DNA of 64,000 nucleotides from Prevotella sp. E2-28 (GTDB lineage Bacteria; Bacteroidota; Bacteroidia; Bacteroidales; Bacteroidaceae). Positions within the stretch are counted from its first letter, which is position 1. Each line of letters starts with the position of its first letter. The stretch lies in NCBI RefSeq assembly GCF_022024055.1, contig NZ_CP091788.1:1364001-1428000 (forward strand). Reading direction: 5' to 3'. The notes under the pieces are model-generated. The model was not told the origin of the DNA, did no database searches, and saw nothing but the letters and a program-made list of their open reading frames with translations. Positions 35,735 to 45,516 of the stretch are shown one piece after another. Both the position numbers and the translations under genes were made by a program.

Positions 35735-35765
35735 CGACTTGAAACTAAAAACAACAAATCAGAAA

Positions 35766-38171
35766 ATGAAAAGAAATAGATTATGGGCTCTGCTGGCTGT
35801 GGCTGCACTGGGCATGACTACTGCGGTGGCTCAACGTAATGAAACGATGCTTAACTTTGGCTGGCGCTTTCAGGCCGGCAATGTGGAAAACGGAGCCGAA
35901 ACGGGGCTGAATGATAAGGAATGGCGCGAGGTAAGCGTGCCTCACGACTTCCAGATAGAGCAGCCGTGGGTGGCGCCGGAGGCTGGCGAGAAGGCGGATA
36001 ACGACGACCCTGCGGCAAATATCAAAAGCCGATTGTCGAGTCGAGGCTTCAAAGAGATGGGGATGGGCTGGTACAGGCTACATCTGACTCCTGCCGACTC
36101 GCTGAAAGGCCGCAGACTGTTGCTGGACTTCGGTGGTATCATGTACGTGGGCGATGTCTATGTAAACGGTAAGCATGTGGGCAGTACGGACTACGGCTAC
36201 GTGGGCTTTCAGATTGACGTGACCAATGAGCTGAAATGTGGGCAGGAAAACGTGATTGCGGTTTGTGCCGATACACGCGAACCTGGGAATTCGCGCTGGT
36301 ACACGGGTGGCGGACTGTTTAGGGATGTGAAGTTGGTCAGTACCAATCGCGAACTCTATTTCGAGCGTCATCCGCTACAGATCACCACACGTGATAACAG
36401 ATATGTGACAATTTCGGCTGAGGTAGCTTCTCGTGGGCGTGACAAGAGAATGCCTATAGCACTCAGAATACTGGATCCGCAGGGCAACAGCGTTTATGAG
36501 GGCAGGGTAGAGATGCGCAGAAATACGCCCACACGTATTGTGGAGCAGCAACTGGTAGAGGTGGAGATTCCCGATGCGCAGCTATGGGATACAGAGCATC
36601 CTAACCTCTATACGCTGGAGGCTACGCTGTATAACGAGAAAGGTGTGGCTGTAGATTGCACAAAGGAGCGCTTCGGCATTCGTACCATTGAGATAACGCC
36701 TGAACAGGGATTCCTGCTAAACGGGAAGAAGGTGTTGCTGAAGGGATATGCCAACCACCACTCGCTGGGTGCGCTGGGGGCAGCAGCCTATCCGAGGGCT
36801 ATAGAGAAGCGCATCAAGTTGATGAAGCAGTATGGCATCAATCATATACGCACCAGTCATAACCCCTACAGCCGCGAGTTTATCGAGATGTGCGATGAGA
36901 ACGGTATCCTTGTGGTTGATGAATTGTATGACAAATGGACACGACAGCACACGGGCGGACGGGTGCCGTTTGAGGCGCTGTGGCAGAAAGATGTTCCAGA
37001 ATGGATTAAGCGCGACAGAAATTCTCCTTCTGTGGTGATGTGGAGCTTGGGTAACGAACTGCAGCAAGATCCTAACCAGCCCTATAATGATTATGGTGTG
37101 ACGATGTACCGACTGATGCGAACACTCGTCAATAGATATGATTCTACGCGAATGGTTACTGTGGCTATGCATCCGCGCTATCGCAATTGGCAGACCGATT
37201 CGCTGCCTTGCGATCTGGCTATGATTACCGATGTGCAAGCGTATAATTATAGGTATATGTACTTCCCTGGTGATGGAAAGCGATTCCCATGGATGAAGTT
37301 CTATCAGAGCGAGGCTTCTATAGCTGCTATGGGACAGAACTATTTCGAGATGGATTTGCAGAAAGTTATTGGACTGGCTTACTGGGGAGCTATAGACTAT
37401 CTGGGCGAGAGTCAGGGATGGCCTGCAAAGGGATGGAGTCAGGGTGTCTTTGATCTGGAACTAAATCCCAAGCCCAAGGCCTACTATATGAAAAGTTTCC
37501 TCAACCCCGATGAGCCAGTGGTACACATAGCCGTGGTAGAAAAGAAGGGCGATATCATGTGGAACGGTGTGCAGACGGGTAATGACGGCATGAGCGACCA
37601 CTGGAATAGGGCTGAGGGACAGACGCTGTCGCTCGTCACCTATACCAATGCCGATGAGGTAGAACTGGTACTGAATGGTAAATCTCTGGGCAAGCAGCAG
37701 AATGATGTGAAGAACGCCAAAATGCGCAATCAGATACGCTGGAACAACGTAAAGTATGAGCCAGGAAAACTAGTGGCTATTGCTCGCACAAACGGACGTG
37801 AGGTGGCTCGCCATCAGATAGAGACCACAGGCGAGGCTGTACGCTTGAAAGCTGAGGCCGATAATGCTGTATGGCAGGCTGACGGTTTGGATTTGCAGCA
37901 CGTGCAGATTGTGGCTGTTGACAAGAAAGGCCGCAGGGTGCAAACGGCTATGAGCGAGGTGACATTCAGCGTAGAAGGACCAGCTGATATCGTGGGTGTG
38001 ATTAATGGCGATATCAATTCTAACGAGATGACAGTAGGCAATAAGCGCAGCCTCTATAACGGCACTTGCACGGTCATGCTGCGCTCAAAGAAAGGAGAGA
38101 AAGGTGAAGTCTTGCTGACGGCATCAGCGCCAGGCATGAAACCTGTTAAAATAAAGCTACAAACACTCTAA
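35766..38171 (+). CDS. GH2 family glycoside hydrolase (beta-galactosidase-like)
   Basis: The 801-residue product has a signal peptide (about 1-23, ending AVAQ). The GH2 layout is complete: sugar-binding jelly roll (about 30-200), Ig-like domain, TIM barrel from about 300, then DUF4982 and a C-terminal Ig-type domain. The acid/base is Glu431 in SLGNE and the nucleophile is probably Glu516 in YQSEAS, 85 residues later as usual. Beta-galactosidase is the most likely activity, perhaps on pectic galactan or other plant glycan side chains; a beta-glucuronidase-type specificity cannot be excluded. No transporter genes are adjacent. Confidence 0.88.
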   Translation: MKRNRLWALLAVAALGMTTAVAQRNETMLNFGWRFQAGNVENGAETGLNDKEWREVSVPHDFQIEQPWVAPEAGEKADNDDPAANIKSRLSSRGFKEMGMGWYRLHLTPADSLKGRRLLLDFGGIMYVGDVYVNGKHVGSTDYGYVGFQIDVTNELKCGQENVIAVCADTREPGNSRWYTGGGLFRDVKLVSTNRELYFERHPLQITTRDNRYVTISAEVASRGRDKRMPIALRILDPQGNSVYEGRVEMRRNTPTRIVEQQLVEVEIPDAQLWDTEHPNLYTLEATLYNEKGVAVDCTKERFGIRTIEITPEQGFLLNGKKVLLKGYANHHSLGALGAAAYPRAIEKRIKLMKQYGINHIRTSHNPYSREFIEMCDENGILVVDELYDKWTRQHTGGRVPFEALWQKDVPEWIKRDRNSPSVVMWSLGNELQQDPNQPYNDYGVTMYRLMRTLVNRYDSTRMVTVAMHPRYRNWQTDSLPCDLAMITDVQAYNYRYMYFPGDGKRFPWMKFYQSEASIAAMGQNYFEMDLQKVIGLAYWGAIDYLGESQGWPAKGWSQGVFDLELNPKPKAYYMKSFLNPDEPVVHIAVVEKKGDIMWNGVQTGNDGMSDHWNRAEGQTLSLVTYTNADEVELVLNGKSLGKQQNDVKNAKMRNQIRWNNVKYEPGKLVAIARTNGREVARHQIETTGEAVRLKAEADNAVWQADGLDLQHVQIVAVDKKGRRVQTAMSEVTFSVEGPADIVGVINGDINSNEMTVGNKRSLYNGTCTVMLRSKKGEKGEVLLTASAPGMKPVKIKLQTL

Positions 38172-38172
38172 A

Positions 38173-38195
38173 CTCCCCTCCCTTGGGGAGGGGGC
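38173..38195. repeat. C-rich/G-rich hairpin between GH2 gene and rlmH
   Basis: CTCCCC and GGGGAG pair around TCCCTT, and the flanking bases extend to CCCCTCCC/GGGAGGGG. It sits between convergent genes and resembles the hairpin at 16504-16531. It may terminate the GH2 transcript. Confidence 0.6.
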
Positions 38196-38208
38196 AGGAC
38201 TAGGCCTT

Positions 38209-38679
38209 TTACTCGTGGTGATAAGGCTCGCCCTTGATAATTGTACAAGCACGATAGAGCTGTTCGGTAAACACGAGGCGCACCATTTGGTGTGAGAACG
38301 TGAGGCGTGAGAGCGACAACTGCTCATTAGCACGCTGATAGACAGCAGGAGAGAATCCATACGGTCCGCCAATGACGAATACCAGTCGGCGGGCCGTATT
38401 GCGTTTCTGTTCAAGCCATGAGGCCAGTTCTATGCTGCGCGGCTCGCGTCCGCGTTCATCGAGCAGCACCACGGTATCCTGTGGCTGAATCTGCTTGAGG
38501 ATAAGTTCGCCCTCGGCCGTTTTCTGCTGGTCTTCGGTGAGGTTCTTGGTATTTTTCAACTCAGGAATAGTTGTAATATTGAAAGGCATATAATGACTGA
38601 TGCGCTCGGCATAGTCATTGATGCCTGCAACAAAATGCTTGTTTACCGTCTTGCCTACAAGGATAAGTTCTGTCTTCAT
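38209..38679 (-). CDS. rlmH: 23S rRNA (pseudouridine1915-N3)-methyltransferase RlmH
   Basis: This 156-residue SPOUT methyltransferase modifies helix 69 of 23S rRNA. Family motifs are VVLLDERGREPRSIELASWL, FVIGGPYGFSPAVYQRAN (the knotted SAM site) and SLSRLTFSHQMVRLVFTEQLYRACTIIKGEPYHH at the end. The open frame extends upstream to 38853, but MKTELILVG at 38679 is the family N-terminus. Two possible promoters lie upstream, one of them overlapping the start region. Confidence 0.95.
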   Translation of the reverse strand: MKTELILVGKTVNKHFVAGINDYAERISHYMPFNITTIPELKNTKNLTEDQQKTAEGELILKQIQPQDTVVLLDERGREPRSIELASWLEQKRNTARRLVFVIGGPYGFSPAVYQRANEQLSLSRLTFSHQMVRLVFTEQLYRACTIIKGEPYHHE

Positions 38680-38683
38680 GCTG

Positions 38684-38691
38684 CAAAGGTA
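38684..38691 (-). promoter_or_regulatory. -7 box adjacent to the rlmH start codon
   Basis: TACCTTTG on the minus strand ends 4 bases before the ATG (38679). No -33 box is at the right distance, so it may not be used, but if used the transcript would be leaderless. Confidence 0.4.
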
Positions 38692-38823
38692 ATGATTTTC
38701 TTTGAAAAAAATGATAGATGGGGTGATAAAAAAGCAAAAGCGACGGGCTTCACAGCCAATCGCCTTATCTTCAATAGGTATTAGTTCTTTTAAGGTAAAA
38801 AGATTGTTTTCAGGATAACGTTG

Positions 38824-38855
38824 GCAAAGGTATGGAAAATATTTGAACCACACAA
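38824..38855 (-). promoter_or_regulatory. Upstream promoter of rlmH
   Basis: On the minus strand TTG (38855-38853), a 21-bp spacer and TACCTTTG (38831-38824). It would give a leader of about 140 bases. Confidence 0.68.
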
Positions 38856-38930
38856 GTTTTTCTTAAACTTTTTTTTGCAAAAAATATTGTGTGGGTACAC
38901 ATTTTAAATATTTAACATCCATTAAACATT

Positions 38931-38966
38931 AAAATGCCCGAATTTGTCTATTTCGGGCATTTTTTT
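38931..38966 (-). terminator. Terminator of the HD-lpx-miaA-PBP operon
   Basis: AAAATGCCCGAA and TTTCGGGCATTTTTTT form a strong stem with T runs on both strands, 29 bases beyond the PBP stop. Confidence 0.88.
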
Positions 38967-38994
38967 ATCGACAACAGTCTAAAGGTGATTTTAA

Positions 38995-41376
38995 CTAATT
39001 TGATGTACTATCTGTTAAAACTTCAGAAAATTCATTCTGTTCTGTGCCAAGACTATCTTCATTAAGACTGTCAAGAGGTTCGTAAGTGCTCACGCCTTGG
39101 TACATGGTGCCAAGGATGCTAGCGTCATGAGGATCGGAAAATTTACCGCGATAGTGCTGGAAACGTTTATCGCTGAGTACGGATTCAAAGAACTGACCGC
39201 AGATAGGCAGAGCCGTACGGCTGCCTTGTCCTAGTTCGCCCGTACGGAAATGGATGGCACGATACTCACCGCCAACCCATGCTCCGCATACAAGATTAGG
39301 GCTGATGCCTACGAACCAAGCATCAGAATGGTTATTTGAGGTACCGGTCTTGCCGCCGAAATCTGTATCAGGGAAGTTTCTGACGTAACGCCAGAGGTTC
39401 ATGCTAGTACCACCAGGTTCTCGTAGACCTGCCATCAGCATCTGTTGCATGAAGAATGCGGTTTTATAGCTCACAGCCTCCGTCTGCTCTGTAGATGCCT
39501 CGTAAATCAAGTTGCCGTCGCGATCGAGGATACGGGTAACAAGGATGGGGTCGTGAGCCATACCATCATTAATAATGGTAGAGTAGGCGTTGACGAGTTC
39601 CATGAGGTTAACATCGCTGGCTCCCAGGGCAAGAGAAGGGGTCTCGTGAAGGGGACTCTTGATACCCATCTTATGAGCTGTTTGCGCAATACGGTCAATG
39701 CCAACTTCCTGGCCTATCTTCACGGCAATAGAGTTGACACTCTGTGCAAAGGCCGATTTCAGCGTCATGTTATAATCTGTGAAGAAACCATTGGCGTTAG
39801 TAGGAGCCCATAGAACTTCCTTTTTCTTCTCATCATCCCAAACCTTCATGCTGAAGAATGAATCGACACGACGATCATTAGGGGTAAGTCCCTGATTCAT
39901 AGCTTCTGTATAGACAAAGAGCTTAAAGGTAGAGCCAGGCTGTCGCATAGCTGTCACCTTATCGTATTTCCACGTATCGAAATCAAGATCGCCCACCCAG
40001 GCTTTCACGTGACCAGTCTTTGGTTCTATAGCCATGAAACCGCAATGCATGAAATGCTCCATATAGCGAATAGAGTCGAGCGTGCTCATCTCCGTCTCAT
40101 AAGGCCCGTTATAGCTGAAGAGCGTAACAGGGTGGGGCTGGTTCAGATAGAAATCAATAGAGTCTTGATTGTGATTGAAACGCTTGTCAAAATACTTATA
40201 GCAGGGCAAGCGCTTGGCAATATTCTCAATAAAATTGGGAATCTCTTGATAATGTTCGTCGCGCCAGGGATTCATGTTGCCCCAGTGACTATTGAAGCGC
40301 TGCTGCAGTTGCTTCATGTTATCCCATGCAGCTTGTTCTGCATAGTGCTGCATTGTGGTATCGATGGTAGTGTAAATCTTCAGACCGTCAGTATAAAGGT
40401 CGTATCCAGTTTCATGACACCACTCGCTCAGGTAGTCTTTTACTGCCTCACGGAAATAGAGTGCTTGTCCGTCGTAAGCATTCTCAACGCTATAGTTCAA
40501 TTCAATAGGTTTTTCTATCAAGGCCGAGTATTGTTCCTGAGTAAGATGACCTCTGCGTAGCATATTACCCAGAACAACATTGCGACGGTTTAAACTGTTT
40601 TCTGGATTCAGTCTGGGATTATAATAGGTGGTGGCTTTTAGCATACCTACTAATACAGCGGCCTGTTCTGGGGTCAGATTTTGTGGGGTTGTATTGAAAT
40701 ATGTCTTACATGCCGTTTTAATACCAAAAGCATTAGAACCGAAATCTACGGTATTGGCATACATCGTTAGAATCTCTTCTTTACTGAAGTTTGACTCTAG
40801 TTTGACGGCAGTAATCCATTCCTTGGTCTTCATGATAAGTATCTTGAAACCTGCAATGTTACCTAGGAGACCTGTAGAATATTCTGTGCGAACACGGAAG
40901 AGATTCTTGGCTAATTGTTGGGTAATAGTAGAGGCTCCACGAGCATCATGATGGACGATATAATCCTTCAGCGCTGCACCAAAGGCTTGGAAGTCGATAC
41001 CGAAATGATGATAGAAACGCTCGTCCTCAGTATCAATCAGAGCTTCCCAAAACACAGGGTTTACCTCTTCGTATTTGACAGGTGTACGGTTCTCACTGAA
41101 GTATTTTCCTATCAAAACGCTGTCGGCACTATAAATTTCTGAGGCTTGGGCTGGGCGCGTGTTAAGGATAGTGCTCATGCTGGGCGATTTGCCAAAGAGT
41201 CCAAGGAAATTAATGTCAACAGCTCCAAGATAGAGTATGACAGCTACAATAAGGGAGGCTATTGTTGATAATATCTTAATATACCAAGGGCGTCCCTTGA
41301 AGATTCCAATGTACCATTTGAACGCATTCTTCATGTAAAGCCATGCGGCTCCTATAATTTGCCTGATATATTTCAT
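38995..41376 (-). CDS. Class A penicillin-binding protein (PBP1A-type)
   Basis: The 793-residue protein polymerises and crosslinks peptidoglycan. A membrane helix lies at about 33-53. The GT51 domain has the catalytic Glu in [14 protein letters not shown] (117-119) and [12 protein letters not shown] (149-160). The transpeptidase domain has SxxK as Ser482-Lys485 (GSTFK), SVN at 546-548 and KTG in [16 protein letters not shown]. The gene ends the lpx-miaA operon and overlaps miaA by 4 bases. A paralogue lies at 60416-62755. Confidence 0.95.
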   Translation of the reverse strand: MKYIRQIIGAAWLYMKNAFKWYIGIFKGRPWYIKILSTIASLIVAVILYLGAVDINFLGLFGKSPSMSTILNTRPAQASEIYSADSVLIGKYFSENRTPVKYEEVNPVFWEALIDTEDERFYHHFGIDFQAFGAALKDYIVHHDARGASTITQQLAKNLFRVRTEYSTGLLGNIAGFKILIMKTKEWITAVKLESNFSKEEILTMYANTVDFGSNAFGIKTACKTYFNTTPQNLTPEQAAVLVGMLKATTYYNPRLNPENSLNRRNVVLGNMLRRGHLTQEQYSALIEKPIELNYSVENAYDGQALYFREAVKDYLSEWCHETGYDLYTDGLKIYTTIDTTMQHYAEQAAWDNMKQLQQRFNSHWGNMNPWRDEHYQEIPNFIENIAKRLPCYKYFDKRFNHNQDSIDFYLNQPHPVTLFSYNGPYETEMSTLDSIRYMEHFMHCGFMAIEPKTGHVKAWVGDLDFDTWKYDKVTAMRQPGSTFKLFVYTEAMNQGLTPNDRRVDSFFSMKVWDDEKKKEVLWAPTNANGFFTDYNMTLKSAFAQSVNSIAVKIGQEVGIDRIAQTAHKMGIKSPLHETPSLALGASDVNLMELVNAYSTIINDGMAHDPILVTRILDRDGNLIYEASTEQTEAVSYKTAFFMQQMLMAGLREPGGTSMNLWRYVRNFPDTDFGGKTGTSNNHSDAWFVGISPNLVCGAWVGGEYRAIHFRTGELGQGSRTALPICGQFFESVLSDKRFQHYRGKFSDPHDASILGTMYQGVSTYEPLDSLNEDSLGTEQNEFSEVLTDSTSN

Positions 41377-42269
41377 TGCTTTGTAATATGATTGAGAATC
41401 AGTTGTTTTTCATCGGGTGAGAACCAAGTAACAAGAGGATCTTTCTTGTACCAAGTGAGTTGTTTACGGGCATAACGACGGGTGTTACCCTTGATACGCT
41501 CTACGGCTTCGTTTAACGACCATGTGCCGTCTAAGTAGGTGAACAATTCTTTGTAGCCTACGGTGTTCAACGCGTTAAGGTGGCGCAGGGGATAGACACT
41601 ACGGGCTTCGTCAAGAAAGCCTTGTTCCATCATGCTGTCAACGCGTCTGTTGATGCGGTCGTAGATGATTTCACGATCGCGGTTGAGCCCTATCTTGATG
41701 ATTTTGAAGGGGCGCTCTTTGCGCTCGTTGGTGCGAAATGATGTGTAAGTGCGACCAGTCATCAGACATATCTCCAATGCATGAACCACGCGACGAGGAT
41801 TCATTCTGTCAACGACTTCATAATGATCAGGGTCTAAAATGCGCAACTGTTCGCAAAGGCTTTCCAGACCTTCGTCGGCTAATCGTTTCTTCAGCGTGTT
41901 ACGCGTCTCGTCATCTACTGTGGGGATATCATCGATACCATTGCATACAGCATCGATATACATCATGCTTCCTCCTGAGAGTAGAGCATAGTCGGAGGCT
42001 TGAAACAGCGTGCTGAGCAGACTCATCACTTCCTGTTCGTATATAGATGCACTATAATAATCGGTCAGAGCTTGTGTCCCTACAAAATAATGTCGCACCT
42101 GCTGAAGTTGTTCTTCAGTAGGTGCGGCTGTACCGATTTTTATTTCGCGATAGATTTGTCTGGAGTCAGCATTAATGATTGGAATGCCAAAATACTTGGC
42201 AATGTCCAGACATAAATCCGTCTTTCCGACGGCTGTTGGTCCAGTAATAACTATCAGCGTCTTATTCAA
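41373..42269 (-). CDS. miaA: tRNA dimethylallyltransferase
   Basis: The 298-residue product adds the isopentenyl group to A37 of tRNAs reading UNN codons. The P-loop is [10 protein letters not shown] (9-18); [17 protein letters not shown] and [14 protein letters not shown] are the substrate-binding signatures, and [16 protein letters not shown] is the tRNA-contact region. It overlaps both neighbours by 4 bases (lpxA upstream, PBP downstream), indicating translational coupling. Confidence 0.96.
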   Translation of the reverse strand: MNKTLIVITGPTAVGKTDLCLDIAKYFGIPIINADSRQIYREIKIGTAAPTEEQLQQVRHYFVGTQALTDYYSASIYEQEVMSLLSTLFQASDYALLSGGSMMYIDAVCNGIDDIPTVDDETRNTLKKRLADEGLESLCEQLRILDPDHYEVVDRMNPRRVVHALEICLMTGRTYTSFRTNERKERPFKIIKIGLNRDREIIYDRINRRVDSMMEQGFLDEARSVYPLRHLNALNTVGYKELFTYLDGTWSLNEAVERIKGNTRRYARKQLTWYKKDPLVTWFSPDEKQLILNHITKQ

Positions 42270-43036
42270 CGAATGACTCCGCGCTTTGAGTTCTCAAAGA
42301 ACGAGCAGATATATTCTACTTCCTTGCTGTCAGGATACTTAGAACGGGCTTCTGCAATGCCGTCCTTGATAATTCCCTTGGCATAGATAGTGCGATAGGT
42401 GTCGTGAATCATCTCAATGGTCTCATTTGAGAATCCACGACGACGCAAGCCAATCAGGTTAACACCAGCAAAACGGATAGGCTCCTTACCTGCAATGATA
42501 TAAGGAGGAATATCCAGACTTGTGCGACTTCCACCCTGAATCATCACGTAACTGCCCACACGAATAAACTGGTGGAACAGTACTTCTGCAGAGATGATGG
42601 CGCAGTCATCTACTTCCACCTCGCCTGCAAACTTGGTAGAGTTACCAATGATACAACCATTACCAATGACGCAGTCGTGGGCAATATGCATATTCTCCAT
42701 CAAGAGGTTTCCAGAACCTACAACGGTCTTACCGCGGCTGGCAGTACCACGACTGATGGTTACGTTTTCACGAATAGAGTTGTTATCACCAATCTCACAT
42801 GTGGTCTCTTCACCTTTGAACTTCAAGTCTTGTGGCTTTGTAGAGATAGACGCACCAGGGAAAAACTCGTTTCCATTACCGATGCGGGCACCAGTATGAA
42901 TGGTGACATTGTTTAATAAGTTATTATTGTCGCCGATAACTACGTTCTTATCGATAACGCAGAAAGGACCAATGATATTGTTATCACCCAATTTTGCCTC
43001 GGGATCAACAACAGCTAACGGATGTATTTGATTCAT
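42266..43036 (-). CDS. lpxA: UDP-N-acetylglucosamine acyltransferase
   Basis: The 256-residue left-handed beta-helix enzyme performs the first acylation in lipid A synthesis. Hexapeptide repeats run from the N-terminus ([21 protein letters not shown]) to about 190. The catalytic His lies in [12 protein letters not shown], and the helical C-terminal domain follows from [15 protein letters not shown]. It is coupled to miaA by a 4-base overlap and is 9 bases from lpxC-fabZ. Confidence 0.96.
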   Translation of the reverse strand: MNQIHPLAVVDPEAKLGDNNIIGPFCVIDKNVVIGDNNNLLNNVTIHTGARIGNGNEFFPGASISTKPQDLKFKGEETTCEIGDNNSIRENVTISRGTASRGKTVVGSGNLLMENMHIAHDCVIGNGCIIGNSTKFAGEVEVDDCAIISAEVLFHQFIRVGSYVMIQGGSRTSLDIPPYIIAGKEPIRFAGVNLIGLRRRGFSNETIEMIHDTYRTIYAKGIIKDGIAEARSKYPDSKEVEYICSFFENSKRGVIR

Positions 43037-43045
43037 ATATTGTCT

Positions 43046-44428
43046 TTACTTGTTCTTTACGATTTGTGCAGTGAAGGTTGCCTCGGAAACAACGTGGTCG
43101 CCAACGAAAGCATAACCGTGCATACTTGAGATGCCGTGGCGCAAAGGAGCAACCAGCTCTACCTTGAAAATCAGGGTGTCGCCAGGTACTACCTTTTGGC
43201 GGAACTTCACTCCGTCAATCTTCATGAAATAGGTTGACCAGCGCTCGGGCTCCTCAACAGAGTTGAGTACCAACAGACCGCCACATTGTGCCATTGCCTC
43301 AATCTGAAGCACACCAGGCATAACGGGCTCCTGAGGGAAGTGACCTGTGAAGAAAGGCTCGTTGCTGGTAATGTTCTTCACACCAACGATGCTGGTGGGA
43401 CCAATCTCAATAACCTTATCCACCAGCTGCATGGGATAACGGTGGGGGAGCAACTCGCGAATACGGTTGACATCCATTACAGGCTCCTCATTTGGATCAT
43501 AGGCAGGAGCTTGGATTTCGTGCTTGCGAATTTCCTTGCGAATCTCGCGCGCGAACTTATTATTAATAGTGTGGCCAGGACGGGTTGCAATGATGCGTCC
43601 CTTGATAGGCTTGCCAATAAGTGCCATGTCACCAATAACGTCAAGCAACTTATGACGTGTGCACTCATTCTCCCACTGCAGGGGCTTATGCTGAATGTAG
43701 CCTAAGTCTGTTGCATCGCGATGCTCTACGTGCAGCATGTCAGCCAGCATATCCAGGCGCTCCTGAGTTGTCTGTCGCTCGTAGATGACAATGGCATTGT
43801 CTAAGTCACCCCCCTTAATCAGGTTGGCCTGAATCAGAGGTTCAATGTCGCGTACAAAAACAAAAGTACGAGCAGCTGCAATCTCTGTGGGATACTTAGT
43901 AATATCGTCGAGTGTGGCAAACTGGCTGTTGATGAACTTTGACTCAAATGAGCACATTGTGGTGAGAGACATCTGGTCATCGGGCAAAATGGTGATGCAA
44001 GAACCAGTCTCTTCGTCCTTAACCTCAATCTTCTTACGAATGACGTACCAATCCTTTGGTGCATTCTGCTCCTCTGTGCCAATCTCCTGTATCTTGTTGA
44101 CATACTGGATGGCAGAACCGTCGAGAATAGGAAACTCTGGGCCGTTAACCTGAATCAAGCAGTTGTCAATACCTAAGGCATAGAGTGCCGATAGACCATG
44201 TTCAACTGTTGAAACACGGACATCACCTTTTCCCAGTACGGTGCCGCGCTGTGTATCTACTACGTTTTCAGCAATAGCGTCAATGACGGGCATACCGTCA
44301 AGGTCGATACGCTGAATCTTATAACCGTGATTCTCTGGAGCGGGATTGAACGTTACCGTGAGGCTCAGTCCAGTGTGTAGGCCTTTTCCACAAAGAGAAA
44401 AACTGCCTTTCAGAGTTTTTTGTTTCAT
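43046..44428 (-). CDS. lpxC/fabZ: LpxC-FabZ bifunctional enzyme
   Basis: The 460-residue fusion is typical of Bacteroidota. Residues 1 to about 300 are LpxC, the zinc deacetylase committing UDP-acyl-GlcNAc to lipid A, with the zinc ligand in STVEHGLSALYALG and the second zinc/acid-base region in LDVIGDMALIG plus GHTINNKFA. Residues about 315-460 are FabZ, the 3-hydroxyacyl-ACP dehydratase, with active-site His in FTGHFPQEPVMPG and the Glu in LQIEAMAQ. Joining the two may balance lipid A and fatty acid synthesis. It lies 4 bases after lpxD. Confidence 0.97.
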   Translation of the reverse strand: MKQKTLKGSFSLCGKGLHTGLSLTVTFNPAPENHGYKIQRIDLDGMPVIDAIAENVVDTQRGTVLGKGDVRVSTVEHGLSALYALGIDNCLIQVNGPEFPILDGSAIQYVNKIQEIGTEEQNAPKDWYVIRKKIEVKDEETGSCITILPDDQMSLTTMCSFESKFINSQFATLDDITKYPTEIAAARTFVFVRDIEPLIQANLIKGGDLDNAIVIYERQTTQERLDMLADMLHVEHRDATDLGYIQHKPLQWENECTRHKLLDVIGDMALIGKPIKGRIIATRPGHTINNKFAREIRKEIRKHEIQAPAYDPNEEPVMDVNRIRELLPHRYPMQLVDKVIEIGPTSIVGVKNITSNEPFFTGHFPQEPVMPGVLQIEAMAQCGGLLVLNSVEEPERWSTYFMKIDGVKFRQKVVPGDTLIFKVELVAPLRHGISSMHGYAFVGDHVVSEATFTAQIVKNK

Positions 44429-44432
44429 ATGC

Positions 44433-45470
44433 TTATTTGTTTGCTTTTAATTCTTCCAATTCTTTTCTCAATGCACTCATTTCCTTGTACATATCGGGCA
44501 GACGACGCAGCATAGCCATACCCTTGAAGTACACCTTGGGATCCATTGCAGGTGATCCAATGAGCTGCTCGCCGTTACCTTTAGTATTGCCGATGACACC
44601 ACACTGAGCACCAACAAATGTCTTATCAGCTACATGAATATGTCCTGCAAAGCCAGCCTGACCACCAACCATACACCAAGAACCAATCTTAGTGCTGCCA
44701 GCCATTCCGACCTGAGCAGACATAACGGTGTTTTCACCAATCTCGCAGTTGTGAGCTACCTGAATAAGGTTGTCCAGCTTGACGCCTTTGTGGATAATGG
44801 TAGAACCCATTGTAGAACGGTCAACGCAAGTGTTGGCACCAATCTCTACGTTATCCTCAATAATGACAATACCTATCTGAGGAATCTTGTCATAGCCTTC
44901 TGTGTTAGGTGCGAAGCCAAAACCATCAGCGCCAATTACGCTGCCAGCATGAATGGTAACGTTATTGCCTACCTGACATCCCTGATAGATGGTGACGTTG
45001 GGGTAGATAAGGCATTTCTCGCCCATCTTAACACCTTCACCAATGACAACGTGGGGGTAAATCTGTGAGCCGTCGCCAATAACAGCTCCGTCTCCGATGC
45101 AGGCAAATGCACCTACATAAACGTCTTTTCCCAGCGTAGCCTTAGGTGAAACGAAAGCCAATGGGTCGATGCCTGTTTTCTTTGGCTTCATAGACTCATA
45201 AAGCTGAAGTAGCTTTGCTACAGCCTCATAAGCGTTCTTTACGCGAATAAGGGTTGGCTTAACTTCCTTTTCCAGTTCCAAATCCTCGTTTACCAAAACG
45301 ATGCTGGAAGATGTTTCGTATAGGAAATGTGTATATTTAGGGTTTGATAGGAACGAAATAGCTCCAGGTTGACCCTCTTCGATTTTAGCAAAAGTATGGA
45401 CGGCAGTGTTCTCGTTACCTTCCACTCTACCACCGATAAATTCGGCAATCTGTTTGGCAGTAAACTCCAT
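44433..45470 (-). CDS. lpxD: UDP-3-O-acylglucosamine N-acyltransferase
   Basis: The 345-residue trimeric enzyme adds the second acyl chain in lipid A synthesis. The N-terminal uridine-binding domain (1-100, [17 protein letters not shown]) precedes left-handed beta-helix hexapeptides; the catalytic His is in [16 protein letters not shown] short helical tail ([16 protein letters not shown]) closes the protein. A -7-like TATCTTTG on the minus strand (45509-45502) sits 32 bases upstream and could give an internal promoter. Confidence 0.96.
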   Translation of the reverse strand: MEFTAKQIAEFIGGRVEGNENTAVHTFAKIEEGQPGAISFLSNPKYTHFLYETSSSIVLVNEDLELEKEVKPTLIRVKNAYEAVAKLLQLYESMKPKKTGIDPLAFVSPKATLGKDVYVGAFACIGDGAVIGDGSQIYPHVVIGEGVKMGEKCLIYPNVTIYQGCQVGNNVTIHAGSVIGADGFGFAPNTEGYDKIPQIGIVIIEDNVEIGANTCVDRSTMGSTIIHKGVKLDNLIQVAHNCEIGENTVMSAQVGMAGSTKIGSWCMVGGQAGFAGHIHVADKTFVGAQCGVIGNTKGNGEQLIGSPAMDPKVYFKGMAMLRRLPDMYKEMSALRKELEELKANK

Positions 45471-45516
45471 AATAATGATTCAGTTTTCTTTTTTTATGAT
45501 GCAAAGATAAACATTT

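Noticed and set aside
38679..38853. Longer N-terminus for RlmH
   Set aside because: The extension is AT-rich, unlike the family, and contains two -7 boxes; the known N-terminus starts at 38679.
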